A DNA stretch of 64,000 bases from Saussurea involucrata (lineage: Eukaryota > Streptophyta > Magnoliopsida > Asterales > Asteraceae). The translations under genes were made by a program, and so were the position numbers. Positions 1 through 13,547 of this stretch are shown piece after piece (position 1 is the first letter of the stretch; each line of letters starts with the position of its first letter). A model generated the notes under the pieces. It was not told the DNA's origin and did not search any database. It was given only the letters and a program-made list of their open reading frames with translations. The stretch spans positions 22,247,001 to 22,311,000 of the forward strand of contig CM066322.1 of NCBI GenBank assembly GCA_033807775.1. The letters run 5' to 3'.

Positions 1-3000
1 TCCACCAAATACGTAGTTCCGTTTTAGTGGAGCAATGAAAGGAGCAATTACCTCGTCTCTACGAGTTATCTATGGCATCAAAAGATTAATTAGAATATTG
101 TGCAGAAGGTTTATGAAAATGAAAGAAAGCTAATGTTAGTGGGACAAGACAGTCTTGGAACATATCACCAGAAATGTTCTTTGGAAAAAAGATCAAGTAG
201 AAGGAAGTAAGAAGAAAAAAAGAGAGTGAACTATATTTTCTGCCCCTGTGGTTTGTTAGAAATTGTGACTTTCGTCCCTGTGCTTTCAATAAGTGTTTAC
301 CGGTGAAATTCAACACTATCAATTACTTTCCGGGTAAGATTTTAGTCCACCAAAATGGCATCGTATGCAACAATTTAGCCGGTAAGCGCTAACCGTGGTA
401 AGAGTCGTTGCACTCACTTACCGAGTAAGACTTTAGGTCCTTGCTTCCGCTCTTACCGGGTAAGATTCTTAGTTTTTGCCATATTCATCCGGTAAGCTAA
501 TGTGACTTGGTAAGCACTTACCCGGGTAAGCGTTTTGTAAACGGCCCCTAACTCCATCAGTGGTTTACCGTTAAGCATGAGGGACGAAAACAACAATGAA
601 TTGTAAACCACAGGGACGAAAACCGTAACTTCAAAAGTACAAGGACTAAAATAGCACATGATTATAGACTTATATCTATAGAAAGTAGAAAGTAACACTC
701 ACCTGAGTGATTAAAGATATAACATAATCATCAGGTTCCTCAGCATCTTGGTCCTCTAAGTATTCCCTTGTCGCCATTACCTGATAACATGATATGTTGT
801 TAAAGATATCACCAATCCCTGGTCTTAAATTTTGGTGGAGCTATAACATTACTTTACATGTGACAAATCACAAACCTGCATATCAAAAACGGTTTCTAAT
901 TGCATCTCTACACGTAAAACCTTTAGGCAATCAATTGCCAGCTTTCTGTAATCCTCGGCAAATGATGCCAGATCCTTAGGAGGTAGACTGCTACTTCGTT
1001 TATGATGAAAAGGTGTCGCCTTAACCTCATTTTCTACTTGATCAGATGCTTTTCCTGATGCATTCCCAAACCTGTATATTGCAGAGTGGCGTAAAGCTTA
1101 TATGTATACAACCTACAACTACAAACGTGTGTTGCATTGCAAAAGTCAATGGATGATGTGTAATCTCCATTCCAGAATCTTATATCTTTGTGCCCATGAA
1201 AAGTGTCACAATTTGATTTTGAGATATTTTCATATTAATTTTGTTGCTTCTTATTTAGTAACGCTTTAAACTCAAATTACTCATCATCCCCTCCCAAAAT
1301 CATCGAGTTACTAAGATATTGATGTTGGTCCTTGTGATCCACTTTATTACTGAACTAAGAGCAAAATATTTCTTTTAGTATCTTTATTATGAAAAACTAT
1401 ATTGAAAATCTAATGTCTTATTCATAAATAAGCCTAGTTTAAATCTCACGCAAATCATGGGAGAACAACTAGTATCTGAAGAATTCCATTTAGCACAATG
1501 GTGAGCTAGCCTATAACTTCCAACCATGTCTGTTATGGACTAAGGTGGTCCTAAGGGATATATTGTCACTTCATTTTTCGAGCAATATAATCATGTAATT
1601 GGTAAGCAAGAGGAAATTTAAGATGCTATATCCTACACTTTGTTGGCTTTAACTTATGCACACACAAGCCTATTAAACCATAGCTTTGGGGCAAGATACT
1701 AGGACCAGGAAGGGTCAATATTGTAAAAGTACCCTGAGAATGAAACTTAAGGTAAGCGCGTTTCATATATAAGAACTTGCCTTTCTATAGATTCAGCAAT
1801 GTACTCCAATGAATCGCTAAGGGATGCCAACAATATAAGTTTGTTGTTATCACGAATCAAGGACTCCTGCAAAAAGAGATTATTGTAAGTGCCTGCTTAT
1901 ATACAAGTAGAGCTCTAGACTAACAACAGTTGAAACTTGGAACTTTACTGTGAGTGTTAGCTTCAATAGCCTTTGCCTTTTTTTAAGAACGGCCAAGAAC
2001 CAAAATATCATTAAGCATAACAAATATAGATTCTGAGAACATTTAAACGAAGAAAAAAATCAACCTGTTTGATTGGCCTTAGTTTCATCAGTAGTTCACT
2101 CATTTCTAGCTCAATCCCATCAGTTTCAGCATCAGTGGCATGGCTATCTGCATTTGCCTGAGCAAGTGAAGTTGGCAAACATGCACTTGCTGGATGGTGT
2201 CGCATCAGATTATCGATATCATGTCTTCCAATAAGCATATAACTTTGCTTTTCAAGAACTGCCTGATATATAACCAACCACAGAAAACTTAGGAACTTTA
2301 AGAATACATATTCACCAAGCTAAAAGAATAGATAATATTGGGAGGTATTTGTATATGGGTGTGTATATATACACGGTGAAACAAAAATTATTGAAACCAC
2401 TAATTATCTCATAACATACACTAAGGGGTTGTTTGGCAGTTGCTGAATGGTTTGGTGCAGAATGATTAAGAGGCTCTTATGATATAGTGCAAAATGAAAT
2501 ATATTTGTTTGGTAATTGTTCAGAATGAAATTAGGGCGCTGTATGGTTAAGGGAGGTCCAAGATACAAAATCATTCAGAGGGTTTTAGAACCATTAAGAG
2601 GCAGAGTTTTTTTTGCCAAACAAGATTCACCTCTTAGCGATTCTGAGGTTGCCTCTTAATGGAACTATTAAGAGGTAAACAAACAGCCCCTAAATGTATA
2701 CAATGAAAACATATACTTGTATGCAAGTCTTATCATGCTTTTACTTTTTCTTAGAGTCTGAGTTGCCTAAACTACTTGAATGCAAAGTGATGAAAGAGAG
2801 TTGCACGGGTGATGGAGAAAACAACGCAAATGAAGAAGAAAGAATGTAAAGAATTAGCCATGCCTCCGTGTATGATGCCCGGCATCTTTCATAAGTTCTT
2901 TCAAGGAAGGTTTGCACATGCTTCACAAGGTCACCAGAAAATTTCGGCATTGCTTGAGCCCACCCAAGCACCTAGAATAAGATTGTGCAAGTTAAAACAC

Positions 3001-6000
3001 ATTAGTATGACCAACAGCAATGACGATTATAATAACGAGAACAAGGAGATGGTGAACACGTGACTCCACAAACAAATGTTAGCTGTTTTCTTAAGCAAAC
3101 ATTAGTTTATAAACTACTCTAACAAATAAAAGCAACTTCACTCATCTACTAAAATAATGACTTGTTTGGTTGTATTATAACCTCCATCATAAGCATATGT
3201 ATACTAAAGCCGCTAATCACTCCCGGTGAAAACGAAGAAAGAGAAAAGATTGAAGATAAAAGAACCATGCCTCTTTAGCCAGAAAATCTATGGTCAAAAG
3301 TCCTTGTAAGACAGGCCGTCCCTTAGAAACTGACGGAGAGTAAGCAGCAGCAGGATTTGCTCGTGGGCGAAATGCAGCTGGACCTACATAAAAAAATCCC
3401 AACTGAAAATTAGTTTCTCCATTGAAGCAAAATAACAAAGCTAAAAGAGTATTGCATAACTTTCTACGGCAGTTATAGTGCCAAATTTTCGTTTCCATAA
3501 CTTTATATCGGATAACTTCTAAAATAAGATGCCTTTTCATGACACAATCTTACAATTAAATATCTGAAAATTCTTCTATCCCAAACTCAAAAGGAAGAAA
3601 TAAGCAATGAATAGTATAGTAACCAAGTACTTGGTGAACAAAATGTAAAACAATGAACCGTCTATTCATTCCATCTGGGCAATTTATAGCAACTAATTGA
3701 AAGGTAAGGATTCATTGAACTTGCTTGATATTGCTTGTTGCACGCCTTTTCTGTAATCAACAAACATAGTTGGCAGGAAGTGATCTTTTACGAAGTTCTC
3801 AACAAACGTCAGCAACCCGTCATTCCTGCAACATAAGACTTTCGGTGCATAAAAATACAGAAGTAAACATAGAAGTGAATAGTAAAACCTAAATAGGAAA
3901 AAGGACAAGGTCAAGGTACTATAAGATGATGGTTGAATACACACGGAATCAGCAAGAAGCTTACCCTAATTGAGAATACTTTTGAGGCAACATTAAAGCG
4001 ATTTTATCTGTAAACTGCAAGTAGAAGGTCAATGAAGTAGGAAAAATGGTACCCTGCATGGCTAACTAAAAACTAGAACAGGTCTAAGTGGACAAACCTG
4101 TAGAACAGGACGGTATACAGATGCTGCTAGATATATGCCCTGCTCTGGTAGGAGAGAAGCTGAACCATAACCTTCTTGGACATTTTGACCTTTTCTATTC
4201 CGCCCTTGTAACCCTAGATGGTACAAACACAGAAAAAAAAAAAACGTAATGCCCGTTGTAACCAAAAATAAATTCCTAAGCAAACGGAAGGTTCTTTTCC
4301 TGGACTATTCACTTGAGATGCTATATGGAAAGTGGCAGTTTTACTATTCAAGGAGAGGCCAGAACACTTTCTGAACATTCACACGTGGAGGGTCTTAAAT
4401 GTTTCAAGGGTAAGAAACCAAAGGTCAGATGCTTGCAAAAGTTGCCATTTTCGAGGGGTATAGGATCAATATTTTCAGCAACAGAACAAAAGGAGATATG
4501 CTTTCCATTCCAAATTGATGAGGAAAAGACTCACAAATATAAGCAATATACAGAAAAATAGTGAACATAAAGGCGAAGAGCAGTCTTGCATACCCTGGCT
4601 GGGAACGGATAGTGTAGCATCAGTGAAGCGAAAGGCGAATGTAAGGCCATCCTCCCTGCAATCACAAGTATTACTATTCTCTGTGTATGATAAGCGAAAG
4701 GCTGTAAAATTGCATCAGTCCCTAATGCATTAAGAATCCTTCATTTGTTTCCCCTTTAACGTTATGGAGGATTTTTGCCACATCGTCATCAACACCCCAA
4801 CCCCTCCAAATAAAAGATAACAAGAATATATAAAATTAATAAATAAATAAACACAAGTGTTCAGATACTTCCTCCAAGAGGAAGAATCCTCCATCAGAAA
4901 ACGAGACAAAAAAAATGTGTAGGGAGAAAAAGCAAACAGAATTAAACTATAGTTTCTTGCCTCTTGTATTTTGAAGGAGTCTTGTTTGCAAGTCTAGCTG
5001 TTTGAACAGCAGCGTCAGCAGATGCAGCTTCAGGAGTTGCTCGCAAAATCTCACATATGAGTTGTTGGCATTCACTCTGTGATAGTTATCACGCGGTTTA
5101 ACATCAGGAACTAAATATTGATATTCATAAGATTGGGAAAAAAAACTAGCACAACTGTCAAATAACTACCTGCAGAACCGTCATGGAAAACCCAATAGTG
5201 TAACCTCCAGTGTCCCGAGATGCTTCAGAATCAGGGTTCCCAGATATCTCAGCCACCATAGATTTTGGTGTGTTCATGGGTGCTTGTTGAGAAGATTTTG
5301 ATTCAAGAAGCTCTCCAACAACTACATGGTTATCTGAAAAATATAACAGTCGCAAAATCATGATAACATCGAAACCATAGCAAGTGCAGAAACACACACG
5401 CACCCATAAATATATATATATATATAATAAGTTACTTATACTAACCAAATATCCGAACGATAGCATCCAGAATAGAATCAAGAAGTTCCTTTGCTGCAGT
5501 CTGTGCTGCACCCATGGGAGCCATCACAGGCGAGACAGGGCTGACTGCCAATAGTGTTCCAGCTAACAATGCCCCATTCTTATGTTCTTGCTTTGGTAAT
5601 TGGTAACTCTGCAACTGTCCTTTTACATAGTGAAGACCTGTTGTAGCAGTTCGAGCGGCATGGCCAACACCAGCCCTAGAAGAATTTACATATTCGGCCT
5701 GAGTTTTAATTTTTGATGTGATGATCTCGTGAATTGTGGGTCTCAATCTTTGGCTGTACATGAAAGATACAAAAAATGTGAATATCAGTGTCTAGATCTG
5801 CAACGACAAAAATCTTTGGCTGTACAAGAAATGCAACGTTTGACCCAACAACATGTTAACAAAGGTAGTTGAGTATCAGCCAGAATGCCAGATGCCCACA
5901 ATACCTTGTATTTAATTCTTATATTAGTTAACTAAACCTTGTATCAAGACGGTTGCCATTTACTAGATAGACAGATATCCACAACTAATAACTAATTTTC

Positions 6001-9000
6001 TTTTCCGTTCATTCAACCACCAATAAGGTGATCTTACACCCTTCCGTACATGGTTTTCAGGACTTCAGGTCTAGGAACTAAAAACTCGAAGAACATTAAA
6101 CAAACTCTCTCCCGTCAGCATCTCCATACTCATGGTACGAGGCTTTTCTTTCTTGTTCTTAAGAAAGTCCCTGGGATAAGCTATTACGCTTTCTTCAAAG
6201 GATGGCTGCTTCCATGCGTACCTCCTGGTGGTCATCAAAGGAAGAAAACTTATTTGGCTTGTTGCAGCTATTGCCCTATGGGTGCCCAATAAAATAACTT
6301 TTGGATTTCTGAAACAAAAGAAACATTTCCCATATCAAGATCAAAAACTTTACACATTTTCATGTTGACTTCTCCTAATTCCTTCTAGATTCCTTGATTT
6401 CTACCATTGCTGTTCTCTTCATACTTTCATTGTATTTGTTTTCCATTTCGTAAATAAAAATCCTTTGGTATTCTGATTCACATAGATTTATGTAGTATGT
6501 AATACAAGGAAGTACACAGTAAAACACCTCACCATGATCTGCTAAGAGAAGAAAGTTTATAGTCATCCAAATGCATGAGAACTATGTTCACTTTTCAGGA
6601 AGTAATATTAGGAGAAAAAAAAATATCATACATAAATCTGCACAAATGGATTTACTTCCCAAAAAATTTATCGCAAGGAAATTGAATGTAAATTATATCA
6701 GCAAAAAGGAGCATCATAGAGGGACAATATACCAGATTATAGCACCAGCAGCTGCAACTTTGCCAAGCATGCAAAGGCACTCAACCATGGTCTGCAAATA
6801 CTTCACATGAGGAGGAGATTCACTTTTTCTCATTGTTTCCTACAATTAATTAGAAACCCAATATTACGCCTATTAAAGAAGAGAACCTTTCAGAATTTTA
6901 CCGGTGAAGTTAGAGAGCGTGCACAGTTCGTACAACAAATTCATCAGGAGTAGATTCTGAAAGCCATGTTGGAAGACGAGGAATATTCTTCATATCCTTT
7001 CCATTATTGTCAGCACCATCCTGAATGTCAAGTGTGCCATCGTCATCATGGCCATCGTACGAGGAACTGAAATAAATTGAAAACAGAAACAAAAAGTGGC
7101 CACGTGCTTGAGTAAGCAAATTATATCAATAACCTTCAACTGTACCAAATTATTCTACAACCATATGTTCATTTATGAAAAACTATAGGCCCTAGTATAA
7201 AGAAAAACTACATATTCATTTATGAGTTCTTTTGGGTAACAGAAAATATCATAAAGCCTGCACTTCTTTGTGCTCTCAAGAATTCAGTTATGGAATTACA
7301 CCTAAAACTGAAGTTAATTCCAAAAGTAATATTTTTCAGTGAGTTGGCCTTTCTGAGAGAACTGTTTCCCATCTTCCAAAATTAAGAGAAGACTAACTAA
7401 CTAACATAGACAAAACAAAAATTACAATACATTTACAGAAAGGATTCGAAAGCTAGAGAAAGAAGGTCTTGCCATAATTTGGATTCATTCACAACAACGC
7501 TTTTTAGCCATAATGCATAGATAAGATTATTAATAACCAAAAAAAGAGTAGAAGATAGCACAAAGACTAAAGAAAAAAATCATAACTTGCTATAAGATGA
7601 ACTCATTCATACGTGCTAAAGTAATTTATAGTTGAAATAGGATCCACAAAAATATCAGCGAAGTATAAAAAAGGTTTCCCTAAAATTTCCATTAAGAACT
7701 GAGATTTCATCTTACCCTCCATCAACAGAACTAGCAAATCCAGATGCACCAACATGACTGTCACCTTTCTGCAATCTGGTTCTCCGGGAGAGAGACTGTG
7801 AATTATTCATTGAAAAGGAAGCAACTGTGGTGGTCGGAATAACATCATCCTTCTCATCCATACTAGGGATAGCTGAGCTGCACTAAAAAATTATCAGTTC
7901 TACTAAATCCCTCTTTCTAACTGCATTATTTTTTAATATGGTTGCTGCCAAAATCCGAACACCAATTGATAACATGCAAGCCATAGCAAGCAAGAACAAG
8001 AGATATTTGATGCCAAAACCATGTAAGAATACCACGAAAAAATGGCATTGCATAGGTAAAAGAATTCATAGTAAATTTGAATTCAAAATAGGGAATGGAA
8101 ACCTATGGGGTTGGAGATCGTAATTGTAATGAGATTAGACAATGCCCAACACTAATTCGAACCCTTCCCATCCATGAGATTAGTAACATTAAAGAACAGG
8201 GGGCCTGGAAGGAAGCGAGTAATCATTGCAAAAAATCATAAAGAAGAAAAAGCATAATTACCTATATTCACCGGTATTATAAAGATGAGCATGCAAAGCT
8301 TCCAACACTTTGTAAAAGAGAACTCCCCGCAACTTTGTCAGCTCAGATCGGACATCTTGAAGAGCACCAACCTGGCCAAACCAACTAGGATGTAAATTTT
8401 TCTAAGTTAAACTTAAACCTATCTCAAAAGGGAACCAAGTATTTAGGTGCTTAATTGCATGTCTCCTTTAACATGAACCAAATTAGAACAGAGAATAGTG
8501 TAATTTCACTTCCATGTGTTCGTCCTCTATTACATATTTGGAGATGAAAGATTGAAGTTATGAAGTTTAAGTCACCAAATATGTCAAATGGGTGGTTTCT
8601 TTATCCTCCTATTATGGTTGTTCTCATCTAATAAACCTTTTTGTGAATATGTACTAGCATTATCGCTTTAACATCTGTAGTCAAGGGCTTGTAAACCTTG
8701 ATCCACAGCAAGTTGGTAAACCTCCAATCCGGTTTACATATGCTAGAGGGGTGTTAAGTAATTTGGGTGTTTAAATAAAAGATTAGAATAAAGAAAGTAG
8801 GGCAAGAGGCACTTTTGTAATTGGTTGTAGACTAGTCTGTAGTAGCAGTATATGAGTTGTAACCGAGTCAGAGAGTAGGCATTCTGCTTCGTGAACTTTG
8901 GGCGGGAATCCTTGCGAGAGATCTCTGCCCTCTCAAATGTTCGAGGGTTTTCTATAGCATTTGATTAATACCAGAAGTTTTTGCTAATTGATTCCAGTTT

Positions 9001-10895
9001 ATACCACAAGTAAAATACCAAATTCATTGTACTAGGTTTTCACCTTGAACCACTTAGCATCTCTCTACAAAGTAGGGTGATCTAGAACCTTTTTGAATAA
9101 ATTTAAATTTGACTCACTGTCTGAAGTCCCTCTCTTTCAAGCATTCTAGCTGATTGGACGTGCAACTGAACTGCTGCGTAAAACTGATGTTCATCAATAA
9201 GCTTGTTAATACGAGCTGGAACCTGAAAGATATGAACAATTGCAATCCAAGATCTTCAGTCTCCTAAACATGCAGCACAAAATACCATTATATAAATAAC
9301 TACAAAAAGTCAAAAAAAAGTGTGCAATGCAGCCTGATGGGGAACAGGAAGCAAGCATATAACTATATGAGCTTCAAACTTTGAATGCTAAACTATGTCC
9401 TGTTTCTTGAATCATACTTTTATCAGCACATGATTATAATAGGTTGTAAGAGAAGAAACTAAACATATATGGGAAAGCATTATAGCACTTGTTTTCATAG
9501 CTACAATAAAAATACTATCATCCATTCATCCCTACAAAACAATTTGTTCCTATAAATAAGTTATTAATGTAAGTGAGGGTATGTGTTTGTATTTCTCTCC
9601 TCAGTTTTGAAAGATCAGGAAATAGGCCGCTAAAAATTTGGCAGAGCCTATATGTATCTTCTTTGACAATGACACGGTTTATGTATAGATTGAAACTTGA
9701 ATATTAATTGCAGATACTAGCTACATTACAGTCAACAAACATACTAGATGGGTTTGACGACAGAGGCAGACCCTTTTTCCAACATTAACTTCAGCAATAG
9801 GAAAGAGAAGTTCAGTAACATTTGCAACAGATGAGTTTTCTCACACAGTTGATAGTGTGCTGCAATAATGCTCAAGAAAGATGCCTTAGGTTACATTGGG
9901 TGCGGTATCCCATGTGTCAAGTTCAGAATCCCATGTTTTATTTGTGTTTTGCCCTAAATACATCCTCTTTAAAATCTTGTTCAGCATCACACAAGGTTAA
10001 ATCTTTCTTGAAACAAAATATATATTATATACTAGATGGAACAGTTAATAAAGTTAAAAGGTGGACACAAACCTGAGCTATGTTCTCAATTTGATCTAAC
10101 AAGGAGATTATGTGCCTCAATGTCATGGACCGATACCAAAGTTGATGCAGCTGTTTGTTACGAGCACCAATGACTCTTTTTGCGTTACCCAAATCAACTT
10201 TTAGAGTCCGGATGCTCTGAGTAGACTCACTAAATAACCTCAATATCTGTGAATAATTCTGAATTGCTCTGTTGAATCCACCATGATAAGTTTGAACAAC
10301 TTCATCCACAACTTCCTCAACAATATCACTCTGGTCTTTCAATGCTTGGATTTCAGTCTCTCGGTCTTTAGAGGTCAATATATGGACAACATGAGGTAAC
10401 GAATCAAATCGTGCTACAGTCCAGCTCTCGTCTACATTCTCGAGATCATCTCTCAAATACTGCAATGGAAAGAAACCATATATTAATATCAAACTAAATA
10501 CTTCTACCATTCCATGTTAATACACACTTACCTATTTAGTCCTCGAAATATACATACAGTTTTAATGATTTGTAACAATCCTATAACCAACTCTAAAAAT
10601 GATAATGATGGTGTGTAGAGAACATTTTATCCCCAATTTTGCACTGCTATCTCACCACTACCCCCCCCCCCCCCACACACACACACACACAAAAACAAAT
10701 CACTACCATTCTCAGTCAAGAGGGGCGGGTCGAGTATCATACTTAAAATCAATGGATTTCCTCACAGTTCTAAGAGACTAAAAGCACGTTAAACTACATG
10801 ACAAATAAAAACAAGAGATAAATATATTGGTACAAGGTTAAATTAGAACTAACCTCTTTATCTTTAGGAACAGGCAATCCATCGAAGAGTCCCAT
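1..10895 (-). CDS. SEC8: Exocyst complex subunit SEC8 (EXOC4), 3' end cut by window edge
   Basis: SEC8 is a subunit of the octameric exocyst, which tethers secretory vesicles to the plasma membrane. Twenty-one coding exons can be joined in frame, with phases agreeing at every junction: 10854-10895, 10073-10459, 9118-9222, 8262-8371, 7716-7877, 6934-7066, 6733-6839, 5446-5753, 5170-5333, 4961-5076, 4594-4655, 4098-4213, 3965-4014, 3725-3825, 3271-3383, 2864-2971, 2065-2262, 1781-1866, 876-1071, 703-780 and 1-69. They give 937 codons; plant SEC8 proteins have about 1050, so roughly the last 110 are missing. The start MGLFDGLPVPKDKE and the following ESWTVARFDSLPHVVHILT block match the N-terminal Sec8 domain. 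Later diagnostic blocks include AVSPVSPVMAP, LLPEQGIYLAAS, TMFVDYRKGVQQAIS and YRKLAIDCLKVLRVEMQLET. There are no in-frame stops, so it is probably functional. Five introns (after exons 10, 14, 15, 16 and 18) begin with GC. Confidence 0.95.
293..548. mobile_element. Tourist-like MITE rich in GGTAAG motifs (SEC8 intron 20)
   Basis: The element is flanked by TAA (290-292 and 549-551), the 3-bp target duplication typical of PIF/Harbinger MITEs. Its right terminus is GTAAACGGCCCC; the left terminus is degenerate. It is closely related to the element at 30830-31117. The surrounding bases, about 235-660, look like an older foldback repeat whose arms carry CCCTGTGGTTT and its complement. Confidence 0.7.
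2425..2690. mobile_element. Tourist-like MITE (SEC8 intron 16)
   Basis: A 266-bp element starts GGGGTTGTTTGG and ends in a complementary AAACAGCCCC. It is flanked on both sides by TAA. Inverted AAGAGGC/CCTCTTA motifs recur inside. It has no coding capacity. Confidence 0.75.
8753..8985. repeat. Probable LTR fragment in SEC8 intron 3
   Basis: The stretch begins TGTTAAGTAATTTGGG and ends near an AATACCA motif, resembling short plant Copia LTRs. It sits between SEC8 exons 4 and 3. No second LTR, clear target duplication or coding sequence is present, so this is a tentative solo LTR or fragment. Confidence 0.35.
10661..10692. repeat. Poly-C / (CA)n microsatellite in SEC8 intron 1
   Basis: A run of about 14 cytosines is followed directly by about eight CA units. 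It is a simple repeat with no inferred function. Confidence 0.9.
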
Positions 10896-11158
10896 AGCTC
10901 AAGATAACTAAACAAACAAATCGAATTCGAAACAGGTCCCGGTCACAATTCAAAATTCTGCGTGTAAACAAGAGATCAATTGTATCTATTGCAATCCCAG
11001 TTGTGCGGAAAAGTCCGTTGACGAAGGGAGTAGAGGATATAATAGCGATTGCTTACCGGAAAACAAGAGGAAGATGATGGTGATCGGAGGATCTGGAGGG
11101 AGGAGAGAGAGGAGCTTGGTGGAGCTCCAGCAAATGGAGAGAAAAGGGGCACTGACAA
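10896..11158 (-). promoter_or_regulatory. SEC8 5' UTR with a probable leader intron
   Basis: Upstream of the SEC8 start codon, a good donor (G|GTAAGC, exon end 11057) pairs with an acceptor (CGCAG, next exon from 10957). This predicts a short leader intron at 10958-11056 and a noncoding first exon of about 100 nt rich in TCTCC repeats, as is common in plant 5' UTRs. The transcription start was not located exactly. Confidence 0.5.
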
Positions 11159-13547
11159 TCTTGTAACTATATGTATTTAACCATGGTTGAGTTTTTAAAC
11201 TGCTGACCCTGACCCATCTCCGCCTGACTCAACACGATATGGACTATGTGAACCTTGTACCGAACCGCGTCTAATGCGACAGGGTCAGGGGTAAAAAAGT
11301 CTTCATTTTATACGTATGTAAATAAAAGGCAAATCGCATAAAAATGTAACGTACTTTAGTTTGATTCCTATTTTAAGTAACGTACTTTCAAAACCTCCGT
11401 TTTGGTACCTAAGTTGTAAAATCTCAAACTTTTAAGTACTTGATTTACTTAATGACCTACAAATGTTGATTAGGATCGGGTTTTTATTGACATGTCATTT
11501 TTTTTTTTTTGAAACGGATTGACATGTCATTATTTATTTATTTTTAAATATCAATTAGGCAAAATTATACCATGTCATTATTTTTAAAAGAGTAAAATAT
11601 GGTTAAATTGGTTACTCAGGTACTTAAAAGTTTGAGAATTTACAACTTAGGTACCAAAATAAAGGTTTTGATAGTACGTTACTCAAAATAGGAATCAACC
11701 TTAAGTATGTTACATTTTCATGCAATTTGCCCTAAATCAAACACAAGTGTAAACGTAAAGTATAAGACCATTTCCAACAGATTTTACAATTTTTTTTAAA
11801 TGAACTAAAAGTTAAAGTCTTTAAAAAAAGTTACATTTATTTCCAACGAATTTTGCATTTTAAAGATAAAATCATTGATTATATTATTAAATATTCTCTA
11901 TATTTAATAAAATATTATTTTTTTCACCTAAACATTTGATTTCCAGATTTCTCGTTGGTGGGATATAATAAAAAAATCATTTCTCTTTCATAATAATCAT
12001 TTTTTAAGAAATCTTCAAATTTAGAGAAATTACACTCTTTTCTGTTTTCTCCATTTTAGATAAAGTTTTGGAGAAGAATGTTAACTACTATTTTAGTCCC
12101 TCTATCCTGTAGTTTGTTGGTTATTGTCATTTTTGTTTCTGGTTCTATAAGATTGTTTGGTTTATATTTTGTTTCATTTTTTCTTTCTTAAACTAACTCT
12201 TTTAAAAATATTGTTGAATGAAAGGTATTTGTATCATTTTATCCATTTCTCTAAATTTTTTTATTCCTTTTCTATTTCCCATTTATATTTTTTTTCTTTG
12301 TTTATTTGTTTACAGAGATCATCAGCTTCCATCTTTTACACCTTTGCTTCAGCGAACAGTACTTCTTCTCTTGTAAACTGTAAACCCTTTCATCTCCCTT
12401 GACCATTCACCATATGAGTTCACCACCAAAATCAAAATCAAAAACATATAATCAACCATATACATATACCTGAAACTTCAAAAACTCTAAAATGAAATTC
12501 AAACATCACCGGAAGGGTAGGGGGTGATGGTAGGTCGAAGCCTCGAAGGGGAAGAGGATGATCGTTAGATGGAGTTCTTGTAGGCGTGTGATAAATATAA
12601 GTATACCAACAAATTTAGAGATGCACAAAGCTTTTACTTGTCAAGGTATCTGTCTTTCAAGCTCGTTCTTACTAAAAATTTGTTGGAGATTTAGGCCTCG
12701 GTTGGGTTGGGTCAAGTTTTTAAGGTTCGGGTTCTTTTAGGAATTGTCGGGCTTAAAAGCCCAAGTTTTTTTTGTCGGGCTTAAAACTAGGAATTGTCGT
12801 GTTAAGTCAAGCTTCAAGCCTTTATGTATCTTACTCTCAATGCCTAATGTTTGATCCATGACCATTGACCAATGAAATAAGGTTTGGAAAGTCCTTGATT
12901 TAAATTCGAACTTTCTTGACGTTAATATTATAAGAATTCGTCAAAAATATAAGAAAATACCTTTTTAGCATATTTTTTTATTACTTTGAAATTCTTATAT
13001 TTAGTATATTAAAAAACATTTAGCCCAGCCCCAAGGGTACCATTAGAATCGATTTTATTGTAGTTTTTTTTGGTTTTTATAACTTTTGTTGTAGTTTTTA
13101 TTACTTTTTGTATTTTGGAACTCAGGTAAATAAAATCAAAAGTATTTTTTAGTTAGGTTATTCACAATCCAAGAGTGATTTTTTATTTTTGATATTACAC
13201 AAAAAAATATGCAAGTATTTGTTCATTGATATCGTACCAAATGACACATCACAAACTTAAAAGTCTATGAAAACATGGTGAATGCTACTAGCACACGAAA
13301 CAAAACACCGGTTAGATTGCCCAACAAGATTTATCGACTTACAAGTCAACAATCGTTTAGATTATATATCCACAAGATTTATTACTTACGAGTCAATCAT
13401 CAGTTTAGATAACCCAACAAGATCAACAGATTTTTGAACCAATCTGTAGTTTGCGGAATATGAAACCATCCAAGATGAAAGCTCATATTGTTCAATTTGC
13501 GTAACAAAAATATACATTGTCGACAAGAAGTTAGACACACCATTAGA
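11159..13547. other. Intergenic spacer between SEC8 and the carboxypeptidase gene
   Basis: This gap holds the SEC8 upstream region, a foldback MITE at 11327-11732, AT-rich sequence, and a GGGTTGGGTC/GGTTCGGG patch near 12700-12780 resembling the subterminal repeats of hAT elements. No coding exon was recognised. Confidence 0.6.
11327..11732. mobile_element. Foldback MITE with arms of about 115 bp
   Basis: The left arm, starting GGCAAATCGCATAAAAATG at 11327, is matched in inverted orientation by the right arm ending at 11732. Both contain GTAACGTACTT-type and GGTACCTAAGTTGTAAA-type blocks. The unmatched centre carries an oligo-T run. No target duplication was settled, so the superfamily is not assigned. 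Confidence 0.65.

Noticed and set aside
2809..3063. A plus-strand 84-codon ORF
   Set aside because: It is antisense to SEC8 exon 16 and its introns, with no independent support.
1..10895. SEC8 being a pseudogene because several donors are not GT
   Set aside because: All five odd donors are GC in good context, phases match at every junction and there are no stops in 937 codons.
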